Made by a program: the position numbers and the translations under genes. From an uncultured Tateyamaria sp. (GTDB lineage: Bacteria; Pseudomonadota; Alphaproteobacteria; Rhodobacterales; Rhodobacteraceae), in NCBI RefSeq assembly GCF_947503045.1, contig NZ_CANNCF010000002.1, forward strand, positions 589,501-653,500: a stretch of 64,000 bases of DNA, given 5' to 3'. Positions 35,518 through 44,572 of the stretch are shown here, piece by piece (the stretch's first letter is position 1; every line of letters begins with the position of its first letter). The notes beneath the pieces were generated by a model, which saw nothing but the letters and a program-made list of their open reading frames with translations, did not search any database and had not been told where the DNA came from.

Positions 35518-36204
35518 CTAGCTTTTCAAAAGTCGCGTATGGATATACCCCAAGGACGGTCCAGCCCACTGCCGCGACTGCCAGATCGTTGTGCCGCCGG
35601 GGTCAACCCAGAAATCATAGGTGATCAACTCCGCGCCATGCCGACAATTGGCACGCAAACGTGCTGTATCGATCAGCTGTTTCGCGATCTCGATCTGCTC
35701 GACACCAACCATCCGCATTTCGCAGGCCAGATCGATGCGCTGCGTTCCGTTCACGCCAGTCACAACATAGAGTTCGTGCCGAAAGGGTTTCGGTGCCCGC
35801 GCGCGAATTGCAGCGAGCATGTTCTGAGCCTGCGTCGATCCCAAATCGTTGCCCAACCCCCGCGTCGAGATCAATACTCCGTCCCTCAGCACAATTTGCG
35901 AGTCATCGGAACTACGCCACACGCGCACGATCCCTTGCCCGTGATCCGGGCGGTCGGAATAGGGCGACAGGATTGCACGCGTCCCGGATCGCTCGAGCGT
36001 GACTTCAAGGGCCGGCGACGTCAGCCCCGCTATCAGCTCTGGAGTCAAAGCAGGCGGCGTCTCGGGTTTGGCATGGCGGCCGGACAATCGATCAACAATA
36101 CTGGGAGACTCGGTTGACCGGGAAAAATCCGCATCGCGACCATCCGTGCAGGCAGCAACGCCAAAAACAGCGGCCAAAACTGTCATCCACACCGCCCGGA
36201 TCAT
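35518..36204 (-). CDS. YjbF/GfcB family lipoprotein
   Basis: The 228-residue lipoprotein has a signal ending in the lipobox VAAC (Cys19). The mature part contains ITYDFWVDPGGTTIWQSRQW and YIHTRLLK at the C-terminus, typical of the YjbF/GfcB group-4 capsule family. These outer-membrane-associated proteins take part in polysaccharide export. ATG 36204 overlaps the yjbH stop (ATGA) and has correct spacing from GGGAGG; an ATG two codons upstream is too close to it. Confidence 0.85.
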   Translation of the reverse strand: MIRAVWMTVLAAVFGVAACTDGRDADFSRSTESPSIVDRLSGRHAKPETPPALTPELIAGLTSPALEVTLERSGTRAILSPYSDRPDHGQGIVRVWRSSDDSQIVLRDGVLISTRGLGNDLGSTQAQNMLAAIRARAPKPFRHELYVVTGVNGTQRIDLACEMRMVGVEQIEIAKQLIDTARLRANCRHGAELITYDFWVDPGGTTIWQSRQWAGPSLGYIHTRLLKS

Positions 36205-38414
36205 TGCCATACCCTCCCCCAGTTATTGTTCAGATCCGTCAAATGTCCGTTGCGTATCTGGTCGTAGAGACGGTCCGACACATTCAATCGCGCACCGCCA
36301 TCGCGCTGCACCGGCCGAATGGTCGAACTTATCGACTGGCGAGACGGTCGGCCACTGAACCAACTGAGCGGGATCGAAACGGTGATCCCCTTGTCAAACG
36401 ACCCCTCGCCAAACTCTTGCGAAGAGACATCCGTCAGCGTGAAGAAGCCACCAATACGCCACCCATTGGCAAACTGCCGCTCCAATGACACCGTCACGCC
36501 AACGTCCCCTGCAAGATAGCGCCCCACATCAAGTTGCCCGTGATACCCGTTCCCGAGATCGTAATAGGCGGACAAATGGCCCGTCGCGACCTCGTAGTCG
36601 CGAAAGCCAAACCGTTGATCAAAGTCGCGCTGCTTGACGTAATTTAACTCAACCCCGACCGCGAGAGGACGGGTGGCAGGTTTCCACAACAGCTCGGCAG
36701 ATACGCCGCCGAACATCTGTTCGAGATAACCGACACTGATGCGGGCATAGGTGTTTTTGCCCGGCTTCCATTGCTTGGACAACACCAATCGTTCGAGTGT
36801 CGTGTCAGCAGCCCGCACATAAAGCAACGCGTCGGTGCGCACGCGCGGCAAGACCGAGTCAGACACTCTGGACCCGTTCTCGATCGTGCCCGCAACCCGG
36901 TGGCGCAGTTCGCCCAGCACCTGCCAACCCGGCGCAAACCGAAAACGTGCGATCGCAGAAATGCCGACATCCGCGCGGACCGGTTCGTCTGGGTCAAAGA
37001 AACTTGGTCGAATGTAGGGTCCGACAGCCCAGCTGAAATGCGGATACAGACTATCGACCTGAGAGGTCACGCCTGTCGGTCGCAGAGGTGCGTCCGAGAT
37101 CACAGTGCGCGACAACAGCAATTGGCTGGCATTTGGTTGGAACTCAAGCGTTTCGAGATCGCGGCGCGATAATGTCACCTTTGAAAGAGCCAGATCATTG
37201 TTGATCAGAACGATATCAAACGTCTCGACTGATGGCGGCAGAATCCGCGCCATGGTGCGCGCGGTGCGCCCAGTCACAATAGCAAAATTGTCGAACCGTT
37301 CGCTGGACACACGGGCCTCTGCGCGGGTTGCGCTGAACGAGATGCTGTGCAGCTTGATTCCATCCGTCGCAAGCTCGGGTCCGATTGCATCGCGAATGAC
37401 AACCGGTGCATTTTGCGCAGCAATCCAGCCACCATCATATGCGGCCGGATTGGCCAGCCGGTCCGGGCGCACGATAATCGGGCGCGGACCTGCCAACCGG
37501 TACGGGGTCGCCGGTGTTTTTGGGTTGAATTGCAGTTGTAAGTTCACGCCAATTTCGGAGCCGTAAATCCAATAGGCACCGAGCCGAACATTCTTGCGGG
37601 CCTGATATTCGAGCCCGAAGTTAAAGCGTGAGGACCGCGCAAAAACGCGGCGCGATGTTTCCGGCAGATAGGCATCGGTGGCATATTCCACCTTTAGGCC
37701 AAATCGTTCATTGACCTGCCATTCAACGCCTCCGAAGGGCGATACCGGACCTCGAAACCATTGATCCGTTGCTGGTTCACCGCCCGGGTCACCGGGCTCG
37801 AATTGCGGGCGCGCCGCGCCAAACGGCGATCCCACGGACCCAACCGACCCGAGCCGTCCCCAGCCAAGTCCTGCGGTCACTTTCACTTGCCCACGCAGAC
37901 GGAGGGGCCGTTTGAACGTCTTTGTTGCGACAACGTATTCACCGGCATAGATACCGGTCCCGGCAAAGTCCTGCAGACCGATGGTGAGTGCAGGCGCTAT
38001 GCGCCCCTCCCTGATCAAGAGATAGCGAAAGTCAAAGCTGCGGTCGCGATAAGTCCCAAATCCGTCTGAATTCCAATCCTGAATGCCGACATAACGGAAT
38101 GTCACAGATATCCGGGGGGAAAACTGAAAGGTGAAATTCGTTCGCGTTTGCCCGGCAAAACTGGAAACCCCGATCGCGACCTGACCGTCGGGGAGCGCCT
38201 CACCTCCCGGCATGTCGATCAGGCCGGGCACACCGTAAAAATTCAACGTGGGCGCTGATGTGGTGACATCCCTCGACGCATCGGTCTGCGGTTGGGCATT
38301 TGCCATGATACCAATACAGTTGATCGCCACAACGAAAACAAGGCATCGCAAAAGAGCGAACACGGTTCGCCAATGTCCGGTTTCGTGCGCTTTGTGTCGG
38401 GGCAATGCTGTCAC
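36201..38414 (-). CDS. YjbH-like outer-membrane exopolysaccharide protein
   Basis: The 737-residue protein begins with a signal sequence (residues about 20-41, ending MANA) and TLNFYGVPGLIDMPGGEALPDG, the YjbH hallmark. It continues with many alternating hydrophobic/aromatic strands (FRYVGIQDW, FDFRYLLI, ALTIGLQDFAG, FGLKVEYATD, FNFGLEYQ), as expected of a beta-barrel, and a C-terminal repeat of barrel strands ending in IPLSWF. It probably forms the outer-membrane part of polysaccharide export with YjbF. It is coupled by ATGA overlaps to the CapD-like gene upstream and yjbF downstream. Confidence 0.87.
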   Translation of the reverse strand: MTALPRHKAHETGHWRTVFALLRCLVFVVAINCIGIMANAQPQTDASRDVTTSAPTLNFYGVPGLIDMPGGEALPDGQVAIGVSSFAGQTRTNFTFQFSPRISVTFRYVGIQDWNSDGFGTYRDRSFDFRYLLIREGRIAPALTIGLQDFAGTGIYAGEYVVATKTFKRPLRLRGQVKVTAGLGWGRLGSVGSVGSPFGAARPQFEPGDPGGEPATDQWFRGPVSPFGGVEWQVNERFGLKVEYATDAYLPETSRRVFARSSRFNFGLEYQARKNVRLGAYWIYGSEIGVNLQLQFNPKTPATPYRLAGPRPIIVRPDRLANPAAYDGGWIAAQNAPVVIRDAIGPELATDGIKLHSISFSATRAEARVSSERFDNFAIVTGRTARTMARILPPSVETFDIVLINNDLALSKVTLSRRDLETLEFQPNASQLLLSRTVISDAPLRPTGVTSQVDSLYPHFSWAVGPYIRPSFFDPDEPVRADVGISAIARFRFAPGWQVLGELRHRVAGTIENGSRVSDSVLPRVRTDALLYVRAADTTLERLVLSKQWKPGKNTYARISVGYLEQMFGGVSAELLWKPATRPLAVGVELNYVKQRDFDQRFGFRDYEVATGHLSAYYDLGNGYHGQLDVGRYLAGDVGVTVSLERQFANGWRIGGFFTLTDVSSQEFGEGSFDKGITVSIPLSWFSGRPSRQSISSTIRPVQRDGGARLNVSDRLYDQIRNGHLTDLNNNWGRVWQ

Positions 38415-40123
38415 TGGCGACCCGCTTCCACCCGACTTGAGTGGTCGGTCTTGACCAAGAGACCTTTTGTATCTTGGCGCATAAATGGCCGCGATGTCTT
38501 TCTTGCCGATCCATCAGCCAAGTCGCCAAAGCCCTGCACCCACCGGCACGCATTGGCCCGCGCATCAGCCTCGTCATCATCCGCCAGCGCCTGGCGCAGC
38601 GCCCGCAATGCGGCGGCCACCTCAAACTCGCTCAACCCGTCCTCGATGGCTGTGAAAATCCTGGGGTGCGGTGTCGGGGAACGCCTTCCGTTCAGGGTCA
38701 GTTCCTCGCGCATCTTTTCTCCGCAACGCAGACCGATGAACTTGATTTCAACGTCACCCGTCGGATTGTCAGCGTCGCGCACACTCAAACCGGCACTGTG
38801 AATGACCTGGCGCGCAAGCGTTTCAATCCGCACGGGGCGTCCCATATCAAGAACAAAGACTTCGCCGCCGCGCGCAAGGGATCCGGCGTGCAGAACAAGG
38901 TTGACCGCCTCCTGCACTGTCATGAAAAAACGGCACACGTCTGGATGCGTTACGGTCACGGGACCGCCTTTGCGGACCTGATCCTGAAATAGGGGCAGGA
39001 CAGAGCCGGAAGACCCCAGAACGTTACCGAATCTGACAATCGCAAAGACAGGGCCGCCCTTTCCCTCCAACCGGCGCGCGATGTCTTGCACGATCAATTC
39101 GCAAAGCCGCTTGGACGCGCCCATGACGTTGATCGGCCGCACAGCCTTGTCCGAGGATATCAGCACAAAGCGTTCCACACCGGCCGCCACCGCCTCTGTC
39201 ACCAATGTCTGAGTGGCCAGAACGTTGTTGGACAGTCCGGCAAGGGGGTTCAGCTCCACCAGCGGCACATGTTTGTAAGCCGCGGCATGAAGGACCACCT
39301 GAACCTGATGCGCGTGCAATGTTCGCCGCACCTTGTGCTCATCCGCGACCGAACCAAGCAATGGCACAATTTCGATATTTGTGCCTGCAGCGGCAAGAAG
39401 CATCGATTGGTGTATCTGGTAGAGTGCGGTTTCATTGAGTTCATAAAGCACGATCTTGCGCGGTCGGCAGGCCAGCACCTGCCGCACCAACTCTGACCCG
39501 ATTGACCCGCCTGCGCCGGAGATCAAAACGACCCGATCTGCATAGGCTTTTGCGGCGAGGCCCTGGCACGTCTTGATCTCGTCCCGACCCAAAAGACCGC
39601 TGGTATCCAACGTTATACTATCACCGTCTGGCCGCATCTTGCTGACCGGATCCAGTTTTGGTGGTGTCTGCAGGTGAATGGGTTTTTTGTGTGCGGAGCC
39701 AGCCGACCACGCATTCTCTTTGGGGTCATGGGCGTCTGTTCCGAGCGAAAGGGCTGAACACAAAATGCTGGCGCAGACAAAGAGAGACATGCCGAAAATG
39801 ATCAGAAAATCGATCGGGATATGTACGCCACCCAAGGCCAGGACAGCAACGGATGCAAAGGTCAGTGCGAAGGACAAAATGCATGTCTGGAACGTTGACG
39901 AACCATCTGCCCAGCCAAGCAAGTCACAAAACTTGCCAAGCAGATGTGACAAGATCCCTGCCGCGCATATGAGGAGCGGAAGATACGCCAGCGAAAGCCC
40001 CAACTCTGTCGCGCTGCCTGAGTATAAGCTGATGGTTAGAAACGCCGCTGCGGGAACTGCCAACGTGTGAGCAGCCATCGACGACAGATGGGAACGGGAC
40101 GAAGATTTTGGCAGACCTGTCAT
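38411..40123 (-). CDS. CapD/FlaA1-like nucleoside-diphosphate-sugar dehydratase, shortened form
   Basis: The 570-residue protein has four N-terminal membrane helices (about 18-125) and a C-terminal SDR domain with GAGGSIGSEL (203-212), SSDK (323-326) and MGASK (334-338), where Met replaces the usual Tyr as in WbpM/FlaA1 relatives. It converts UDP-GlcNAc-type sugars to 4-keto-6-deoxy forms for exopolysaccharide. The CoA-binding-like domain normally between the helices and the SDR is missing, replaced by a linker of about 70 residues. It lies between the sugar transferase and yjbH. Confidence 0.85.
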   Translation of the reverse strand: MTGLPKSSSRSHLSSMAAHTLAVPAAAFLTISLYSGSATELGLSLAYLPLLICAAGILSHLLGKFCDLLGWADGSSTFQTCILSFALTFASVAVLALGGVHIPIDFLIIFGMSLFVCASILCSALSLGTDAHDPKENAWSAGSAHKKPIHLQTPPKLDPVSKMRPDGDSITLDTSGLLGRDEIKTCQGLAAKAYADRVVLISGAGGSIGSELVRQVLACRPRKIVLYELNETALYQIHQSMLLAAAGTNIEIVPLLGSVADEHKVRRTLHAHQVQVVLHAAAYKHVPLVELNPLAGLSNNVLATQTLVTEAVAAGVERFVLISSDKAVRPINVMGASKRLCELIVQDIARRLEGKGGPVFAIVRFGNVLGSSGSVLPLFQDQVRKGGPVTVTHPDVCRFFMTVQEAVNLVLHAGSLARGGEVFVLDMGRPVRIETLARQVIHSAGLSVRDADNPTGDVEIKFIGLRCGEKMREELTLNGRRSPTPHPRIFTAIEDGLSEFEVAAALRALRQALADDDEADARANACRWVQGFGDLADGSARKTSRPFMRQDTKGLLVKTDHSSRVEAGRQ

Positions 40124-40168
40124 CGCGCCCTCTTCTGCGGAGCATCATGACCGTTGGGCCAAGTGATG

Positions 40169-40182
40169 CGGCATCAATGCCG
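40169..40182. repeat. Short inverted repeat between the sugar transferase and CapD-like genes
   Basis: CGGCAT-ca-ATGCCG is a perfect 6-base-arm hairpin in the 118-base gap upstream of the CapD-like gene. No T run follows on the coding (minus) strand, so it is not an obvious terminator; it could be an operator for an internal promoter. Confidence 0.35.
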
Positions 40183-40241
40183 TGTTTTCAGTGCGCGAAA
40201 CCGTTTGTCTGAATCGCATTCTGACCATTGCGCACGGAGGT

Positions 40242-40925
40242 TTAAGGTCGCGTTAAACTGGCCGCCATTTGTCGTGCAACTGGGCGATTGTGGCCGCGCG
40301 ACGGGCGCGCTCTGCCCGCGCCGCCAAACACCATCGCCGCAGTTTCCAGCCCCAACCGGAAGTCATAGGCAATTGTCTGGTGGCGTTGATAGATCAGATC
40401 GATCCGGGCTTTGCGCGGGACGCAGATACGCGCGTAGACGGCATCCGTTTCCTCGGCGGTGCGGCAGCGGGACAAAAGGTGCGCTTCGTGTTTGTGAAAC
40501 CGCAGAGTGGCAAGCCCGGTCACGCCGGGACGCGACCTGAGAACCCGTGCGTAAAGATCAGGAAACCGTTCGACATATTCGCGCAACGGCGGACGGGGTC
40601 CGACAAAACTAATGTCGCCCTTGAGAATATTCCACAGCTGCGGCAATTCATCGAGACGCGTGGCGCGCAGGCGTGCCCCGAGTGGTGTGATCCGCGCCCT
40701 TTTGTGTCCGCCGGATACGCCGGTGTCAGATGGCGCACCGCGCATGGTGCGAAACTTCCACAAGCCAAAACTTTGGGTCGGCGTTTTCATCCGCTCGGCC
40801 ACGTAAAACACCGGACCGTCCTGCGTGCGCCAGATCAACCAGGCGATATAGGCCATCACCGGTGCCAACAGCACCATCAGCGCAGCCGCGAAAACCACGT
40901 CCAGAGTTCGCTTGTACCAAGTCAT
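40242..40925 (-). CDS. Undecaprenyl-phosphate sugar-1-phosphate transferase (ExoY/WcaJ type)
   Basis: This 227-residue initiating transferase moves a sugar-1-phosphate onto the lipid carrier to begin repeat-unit synthesis. An N-terminal membrane hairpin (about 9-32) is followed by [41 protein letters not shown] and [10 protein letters not shown], the complete bacterial sugar transferase signature with its Asp-Glu catalytic pair. The small size fits the monotopic class. ATG 40925 directly follows the TGA of the epimerase gene. The C-terminal 25 residues ([16 protein letters not shown]) are basic and unusual. Confidence 0.92.
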   Translation of the reverse strand: MTWYKRTLDVVFAAALMVLLAPVMAYIAWLIWRTQDGPVFYVAERMKTPTQSFGLWKFRTMRGAPSDTGVSGGHKRARITPLGARLRATRLDELPQLWNILKGDISFVGPRPPLREYVERFPDLYARVLRSRPGVTGLATLRFHKHEAHLLSRCRTAEETDAVYARICVPRKARIDLIYQRHQTIAYDFRLGLETAAMVFGGAGRARPSRGHNRPVARQMAASLTRP

Positions 40926-41702
40926 TCAAATCAGCCTGTTTTGCCAGTCCTCAACGATGCCTTCTGGCGTACCCTCCCAAGGCTTAATTTTGGTGAATCC
41001 CTGCAGCCGAGTGGTATCAAGGTTAACAATTGGTATCGTGCTGGGCGTCGCAGGCCGAGGTGTCCAGGCAAGCCCTGCCCGGTCCAGCACCTCTCCCATC
41101 TGCACACAGCCCGGCGCGGCGACATTCAGCACAGGCGGCAGGGACGTGGCACCGGCAAGCGTCGCGAGAGTCCGCGCCAATGCGTGCGGTCCGATGTAAC
41201 TGCGCTGCGGGGTGGTCCCATCGGGCAGTTGATCAAGCGCAAAGCCCGGACGCCAGTCGCCGAGAATAGCATCCGCCCCCGCCACGTTGCCCAGTCGCAG
41301 CGATGTGTTTGGATGGGCATGGGCGGCTGCGGCATGCTCCATCGCGAGTTTGGTGGCGCCGTAATCGGACAAGGGCGCAACCGTGCCATCCTCTGACAAC
41401 GACCCGGGCTGGCGCCCATATACAGCAGCGCTCGAAAACAGAAGGACATGCCCGGCGCCGACGTCGCGCGCCGCATCAAGCGTGCGCAAGGCGAGGTCGG
41501 TGTTCCCGTCCATCGGCTCAGCATTGGTGTTCGTGATACCGGCCATGCAGATCACCGCATCCGCGCCGCTCAGACATGCGCGCAGGGCGTCGCGGTCGCG
41601 GATGTCGACCTCTGTCCGGTTCACCCAGCGCGCGGGGCGCGGAAACAGGGGGCGCAACAGTTGCCCCAACTTGCCGCCCGCCCCAAGGACAACGATATCC
41701 AC
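40926..41702 (-). CDS. NAD-dependent epimerase/dehydratase family protein
   Basis: The 258-residue SDR has a Rossmann motif GAGGKLG (residues 7-13), a SSAAVYG segment and the catalytic DYGATK (Tyr and Lys). It probably makes or modifies a nucleotide sugar for the exopolysaccharide cluster in which it lies, between the GT4 gene (3-base gap) and the sugar transferase (abutting). The substrate cannot be read from sequence. Confidence 0.84.
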   Translation of the reverse strand: MDIVVLGAGGKLGQLLRPLFPRPARWVNRTEVDIRDRDALRACLSGADAVICMAGITNTNAEPMDGNTDLALRTLDAARDVGAGHVLLFSSAAVYGRQPGSLSEDGTVAPLSDYGATKLAMEHAAAAHAHPNTSLRLGNVAGADAILGDWRPGFALDQLPDGTTPQRSYIGPHALARTLATLAGATSLPPVLNVAAPGCVQMGEVLDRAGLAWTPRPATPSTIPIVNLDTTRLQGFTKIKPWEGTPEGIVEDWQNRLI

Positions 41703-41705
41703 GGC

Positions 41706-42953
41706 CTAAGGCACCGCGATCCGAAGGTCTTCGGGCACCAGCGCGTTGATCTGGCGGATATGTTCGGGCAGGCACACATCCAGAAAATCGTAATGGGCGA
41801 CGACATGATCGCGGGCTGCGGGACCCAGATGGGCAAACTCGGCAGGACGGGCAAGGACGTCAATCACCTGTGCCGCCAGCGCATCCGCATCAAAGAAATC
41901 GACCAGCAGGCCGGTTTCGCCATGGGTCATCGCCTCGCGCACGGGGGCCACGTCGCTGGCGACAATCGTGGCCTGCATCGACATCGCCTCGAGCAGCGAC
42001 CACGACAATACAAACGGTTTGGTGAGATAGATGTGGCAAGAGCTGATCTGGATGATCTGCTGATAGTTCTTGTACGGCACCTGCCCTAGGAAATGCAGCC
42101 GGTCCCAATCGAGCAAATGCCCGACCTCGGCCTCCATCTCGCCGCGCAGACCGCCGGGGTGCTTGGATTTGCCGCCGTAAGAGGCCTCGTTGCCACCGAT
42201 GACCAGAATGCGGGCGTCAGGCCGGGCCTTTTGAATGGCAGGAAGGGCGCGCATGAACTGGTGAAACCCGCGTGTGGTTTCCAGATTGCGGGCCATGTAG
42301 GTCACGATTTCGTCCCTCGCCGTCAGCGGACGCCCGATCCGGCCCAGAGTCACACTGGCCTTTGGATCAGGCCGTAACTTGTCGGTGCGGATGCCATCAT
42401 GACAAACGTAGATCTTGTCGTGAAAACTGGCGGGAAAGCGATCCCGTTGCCAGAAAGTCGGGCTGTGCCCCAGATCGACAGCCTCAATATTGACGAGCGG
42501 CACGACATTGTTGCCGTGCATGATGTAGGGCGCGTGATCGCTGACCGCTTCGTCCGGGTCGAACCCGACGGGACCGCCGCGCACGGAATAGAAATACTCG
42601 AAAAACCCGATCATCGGCGTGTCAGGCAGCACCTCACGGAAAAAGCTCATCTCGCCCCAACCGACATGGCCGATGACGATGTCCGGGGTAAATCCATCGG
42701 CCATAAGCTTGGCCAAGGCCGTGACCGCGCCAAATCCGTTGCCAGCCGCGGTTTCCCACGTTTTGGAGAGACCATAGGCGTTGTCAGTCGCCTTGTGGTG
42801 CGGTTTGTAGACGACAGTGCGCACCCCTTCGATCTTTGGCGCTTTCAATCGCTGCGTCAGAAACACGATCTCGTGCCCGCCTTGCGCGGCCAGCCATTGC
42901 ACCAACTCGCGGTACTGGCCGGGCATGTTCTGGTGCACAAATAGTAGCTTCAT
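41706..42953 (-). CDS. Glycosyltransferase family 4
   Basis: The 415-residue GT-B glycosyltransferase begins MKLLFVHQNMPGQYRELVQW, continues with GHVGWGEMSFFREVLPDTP and a central IYVCHDGIRTDKLRPDP. The donor-binding C-half shows ILVIGGNEASYGG, LGQVPYKNYQQI and SWSLLEAMSMQATIVASDV, the EX7E-like region. ATG 42953 follows GAGGACCGG; an ATG 12 codons earlier (42989) is less likely. It is the first gene of the leftward exopolysaccharide operon. Confidence 0.88.
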   Translation of the reverse strand: MKLLFVHQNMPGQYRELVQWLAAQGGHEIVFLTQRLKAPKIEGVRTVVYKPHHKATDNAYGLSKTWETAAGNGFGAVTALAKLMADGFTPDIVIGHVGWGEMSFFREVLPDTPMIGFFEYFYSVRGGPVGFDPDEAVSDHAPYIMHGNNVVPLVNIEAVDLGHSPTFWQRDRFPASFHDKIYVCHDGIRTDKLRPDPKASVTLGRIGRPLTARDEIVTYMARNLETTRGFHQFMRALPAIQKARPDARILVIGGNEASYGGKSKHPGGLRGEMEAEVGHLLDWDRLHFLGQVPYKNYQQIIQISSCHIYLTKPFVLSWSLLEAMSMQATIVASDVAPVREAMTHGETGLLVDFFDADALAAQVIDVLARPAEFAHLGPAARDHVVAHYDFLDVCLPEHIRQINALVPEDLRIAVP

Positions 42954-42986
42954 CCGGTCCTCGCCGCCGCGTTCCGTGGGTGTCGA

Positions 42987-43024
42987 CATGAGGCACGCAC
43001 GTTCACGCCAGTGCAGGCCTCATG
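42987..43024. promoter_or_regulatory. CATGAGGC/GCCTCATG inverted repeat upstream of the exopolysaccharide operon
   Basis: Perfect 8-base arms at 42987-42994 and 43017-43024 with a 22-base spacer lie about 35 bases upstream of the GT4 start, where its promoter is expected. A regulator-binding site or a looped structure is possible; no known consensus fits. Confidence 0.45.
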
Positions 43025-43101
43025 CTGCTGTATCGCGTATTTATTGCCCGGCGCTTAACCAAGTTGCCGCGCAGCCCGATTTGCGCGATCACCCGAGGCC
43101 A

Positions 43102-43500
43102 TCATGCGGCAAGTGCCGTGTCCAGCAGGGCGCGGACCTGACGGGCATAGGGCGCATTCTCAAGTCGGGCGATCTCTTTTCCGTTCTTCATCACCAGCAA
43201 GGTCGAGCGGCGCGTGACCTTGAGCCGTTCGGTCAGTTGCGACTGACCAAACGTATCCCAGTCCACATCCACAAAAGTCAGCTGCCCATAGGCCGGGTTT
43301 TCAGCAATCGCCTCAGCGATGAGGTCAGCCTTGATCTGACAGGTCAGCGACCAGCTTGCGCGGTAGTTCAGGATGACCACGCGGTCCGATTGGCGCAGGT
43401 CGCGCCAGACGGCGGGGGAAAACACCTCGGCCGGGTAGGCGAATGCGAGTGACGGGACACATGCGGCAGCGGAAGACAATAAAAAGGAACGGCGGTGCAT
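43102..43500 (-). CDS. Exported thioredoxin-fold protein lacking the CxxC pair
   Basis: The 132-residue protein has a signal peptide (MHRRSFLLSSAAACVPSLAFA) with a Tat-like RRSFLL start. The thioredoxin fold is suggested by VVILNYRASWSLTCQIKADLI, LTFVDVDWDTFGQSQL and RRSTLLVMKNGKEIARL, which corresponds to the cis-Pro region but lacks the Pro. The active site reads WSLTC, so only the second cysteine of CxxC remains; classical disulfide exchange is unlikely. The frame extends to 43524, but ATG 43500 gives the signal peptide. Confidence 0.75.
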   Translation of the reverse strand: MHRRSFLLSSAAACVPSLAFAYPAEVFSPAVWRDLRQSDRVVILNYRASWSLTCQIKADLIAEAIAENPAYGQLTFVDVDWDTFGQSQLTERLKVTRRSTLLVMKNGKEIARLENAPYARQVRALLDTALAA

Positions 43501-43573
43501 GACGGCGCTTTCAATCAAAATCACATTTTACGGGCAGAATATTGGGGCGACCCTGTAGCGCAAGAGGCCGCCG

Positions 43574-44443
43574 TCAGGTTTTGCGCTGTCGTGACAATTG
43601 CACCGCAAGAATTCCGGCCGCGATGATGGCAACACCGATCACATCACGGGTGCCCAACCTCTCGCCCAGCAGAAGGGCCGCAATCGCCACACCAAAGAAC
43701 GGGTTGAGAAAGTGAAAGGTGGCCGCCTTGGTCGCCCCGATCCGCGCCACCAGTGCAAACCAGATCCATGTGGCCAGCAGACCCGGCACGAGCACGGTAT
43801 ATGCGAAGGCAGCCATCAGTTCCGGCGTCACATCCACCCGGATCGTTTCGGTGAGTGCCGAGGCAATGGCAAGCACGGCGGAGCCTACAAACATCTGCAG
43901 GCCCACGACCATCATCAGGTTCCCTCCGGCAGACATGGCGCGCATCGACAGGGTCGCCACCGTCAACGCCATCGCGCCTATCAAACACAAGGCGACACCG
44001 TACATATCGACCCCGGCCTCCATCCGCGCGGACATGATCAGGGCAACACCGCCGATGCCAAGGATCAGACCGACTATGCCAAGGGCGGGCAAGCGGTCGC
44101 GGAACACGACCCACCCGGCAAAGGCGACCATCAGCGGCATAAGGGATGCGATGATCGAGGCCAGGGACGCCTCGACCGTTTGCATCGCGTAGAAATTGAG
44201 GCCGAGATACATCGCGTTCTGGCAGATACCGAATACAATCGTGGCACGCCATTGATCCCGTGTCAGACGCCAGGACTGGCCCAGCATCCGCGCAATGGCG
44301 ACGCCAATCAGACCGGACAGGAAAAACCGCAACGCAAGTGACGCCAGCGGCGAGGCATCCGCCACGATGATCCGCGCCGACGTAAAGGCCGAGGACCAGA
44401 TAAGGGCAAAAGCCAGCCCCATCAACAATGCGCGAAAATCCAT
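43574..44443 (-). CDS. EamA/DMT family transporter
   Basis: The 289-residue inner-membrane protein has ten hydrophobic helices in two EamA repeats. It begins MDFRALLMGLAFALIWSSAF (the WSS motif is typical) and continues with LALRFFLSGLIGV and later FHFLNPFFGVAIAALLLGERLG. It probably exports amino acids or other metabolites. The same frame stays open upstream to 45421, but that stretch is antisense to the DUF3179 gene; ATG 44443 is the family start. Confidence 0.88.
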   Translation of the reverse strand: MDFRALLMGLAFALIWSSAFTSARIIVADASPLASLALRFFLSGLIGVAIARMLGQSWRLTRDQWRATIVFGICQNAMYLGLNFYAMQTVEASLASIIASLMPLMVAFAGWVVFRDRLPALGIVGLILGIGGVALIMSARMEAGVDMYGVALCLIGAMALTVATLSMRAMSAGGNLMMVVGLQMFVGSAVLAIASALTETIRVDVTPELMAAFAYTVLVPGLLATWIWFALVARIGATKAATFHFLNPFFGVAIAALLLGERLGTRDVIGVAIIAAGILAVQLSRQRKT

Positions 44444-44517
44444 GGTTCTGCCCCTTTGCGCGGACATTCTGAGATATGGCCGGTGGATGCAAGCCGCCAC
44501 GATCACAACCCTTTTGG

Positions 44518-44543
44518 GTGCACGTGATCGACATGACGTGCAC
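44518..44543. promoter_or_regulatory. GTGCACGT-N10-ACGTGCAC inverted repeat, EamA/DUF3179
   Basis: Perfect 8-base arms flank a 10-base spacer, 30 bases before the DUF3179 start and 75 before the EamA gene. A smaller ATTGC/GCAAT repeat follows at about 44543-44559. This is a probable operator for one or both divergent genes. Confidence 0.5.
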
Positions 44544-44572
44544 ATTGCGCGCAAGCAATGCGGAGGTGTCCC

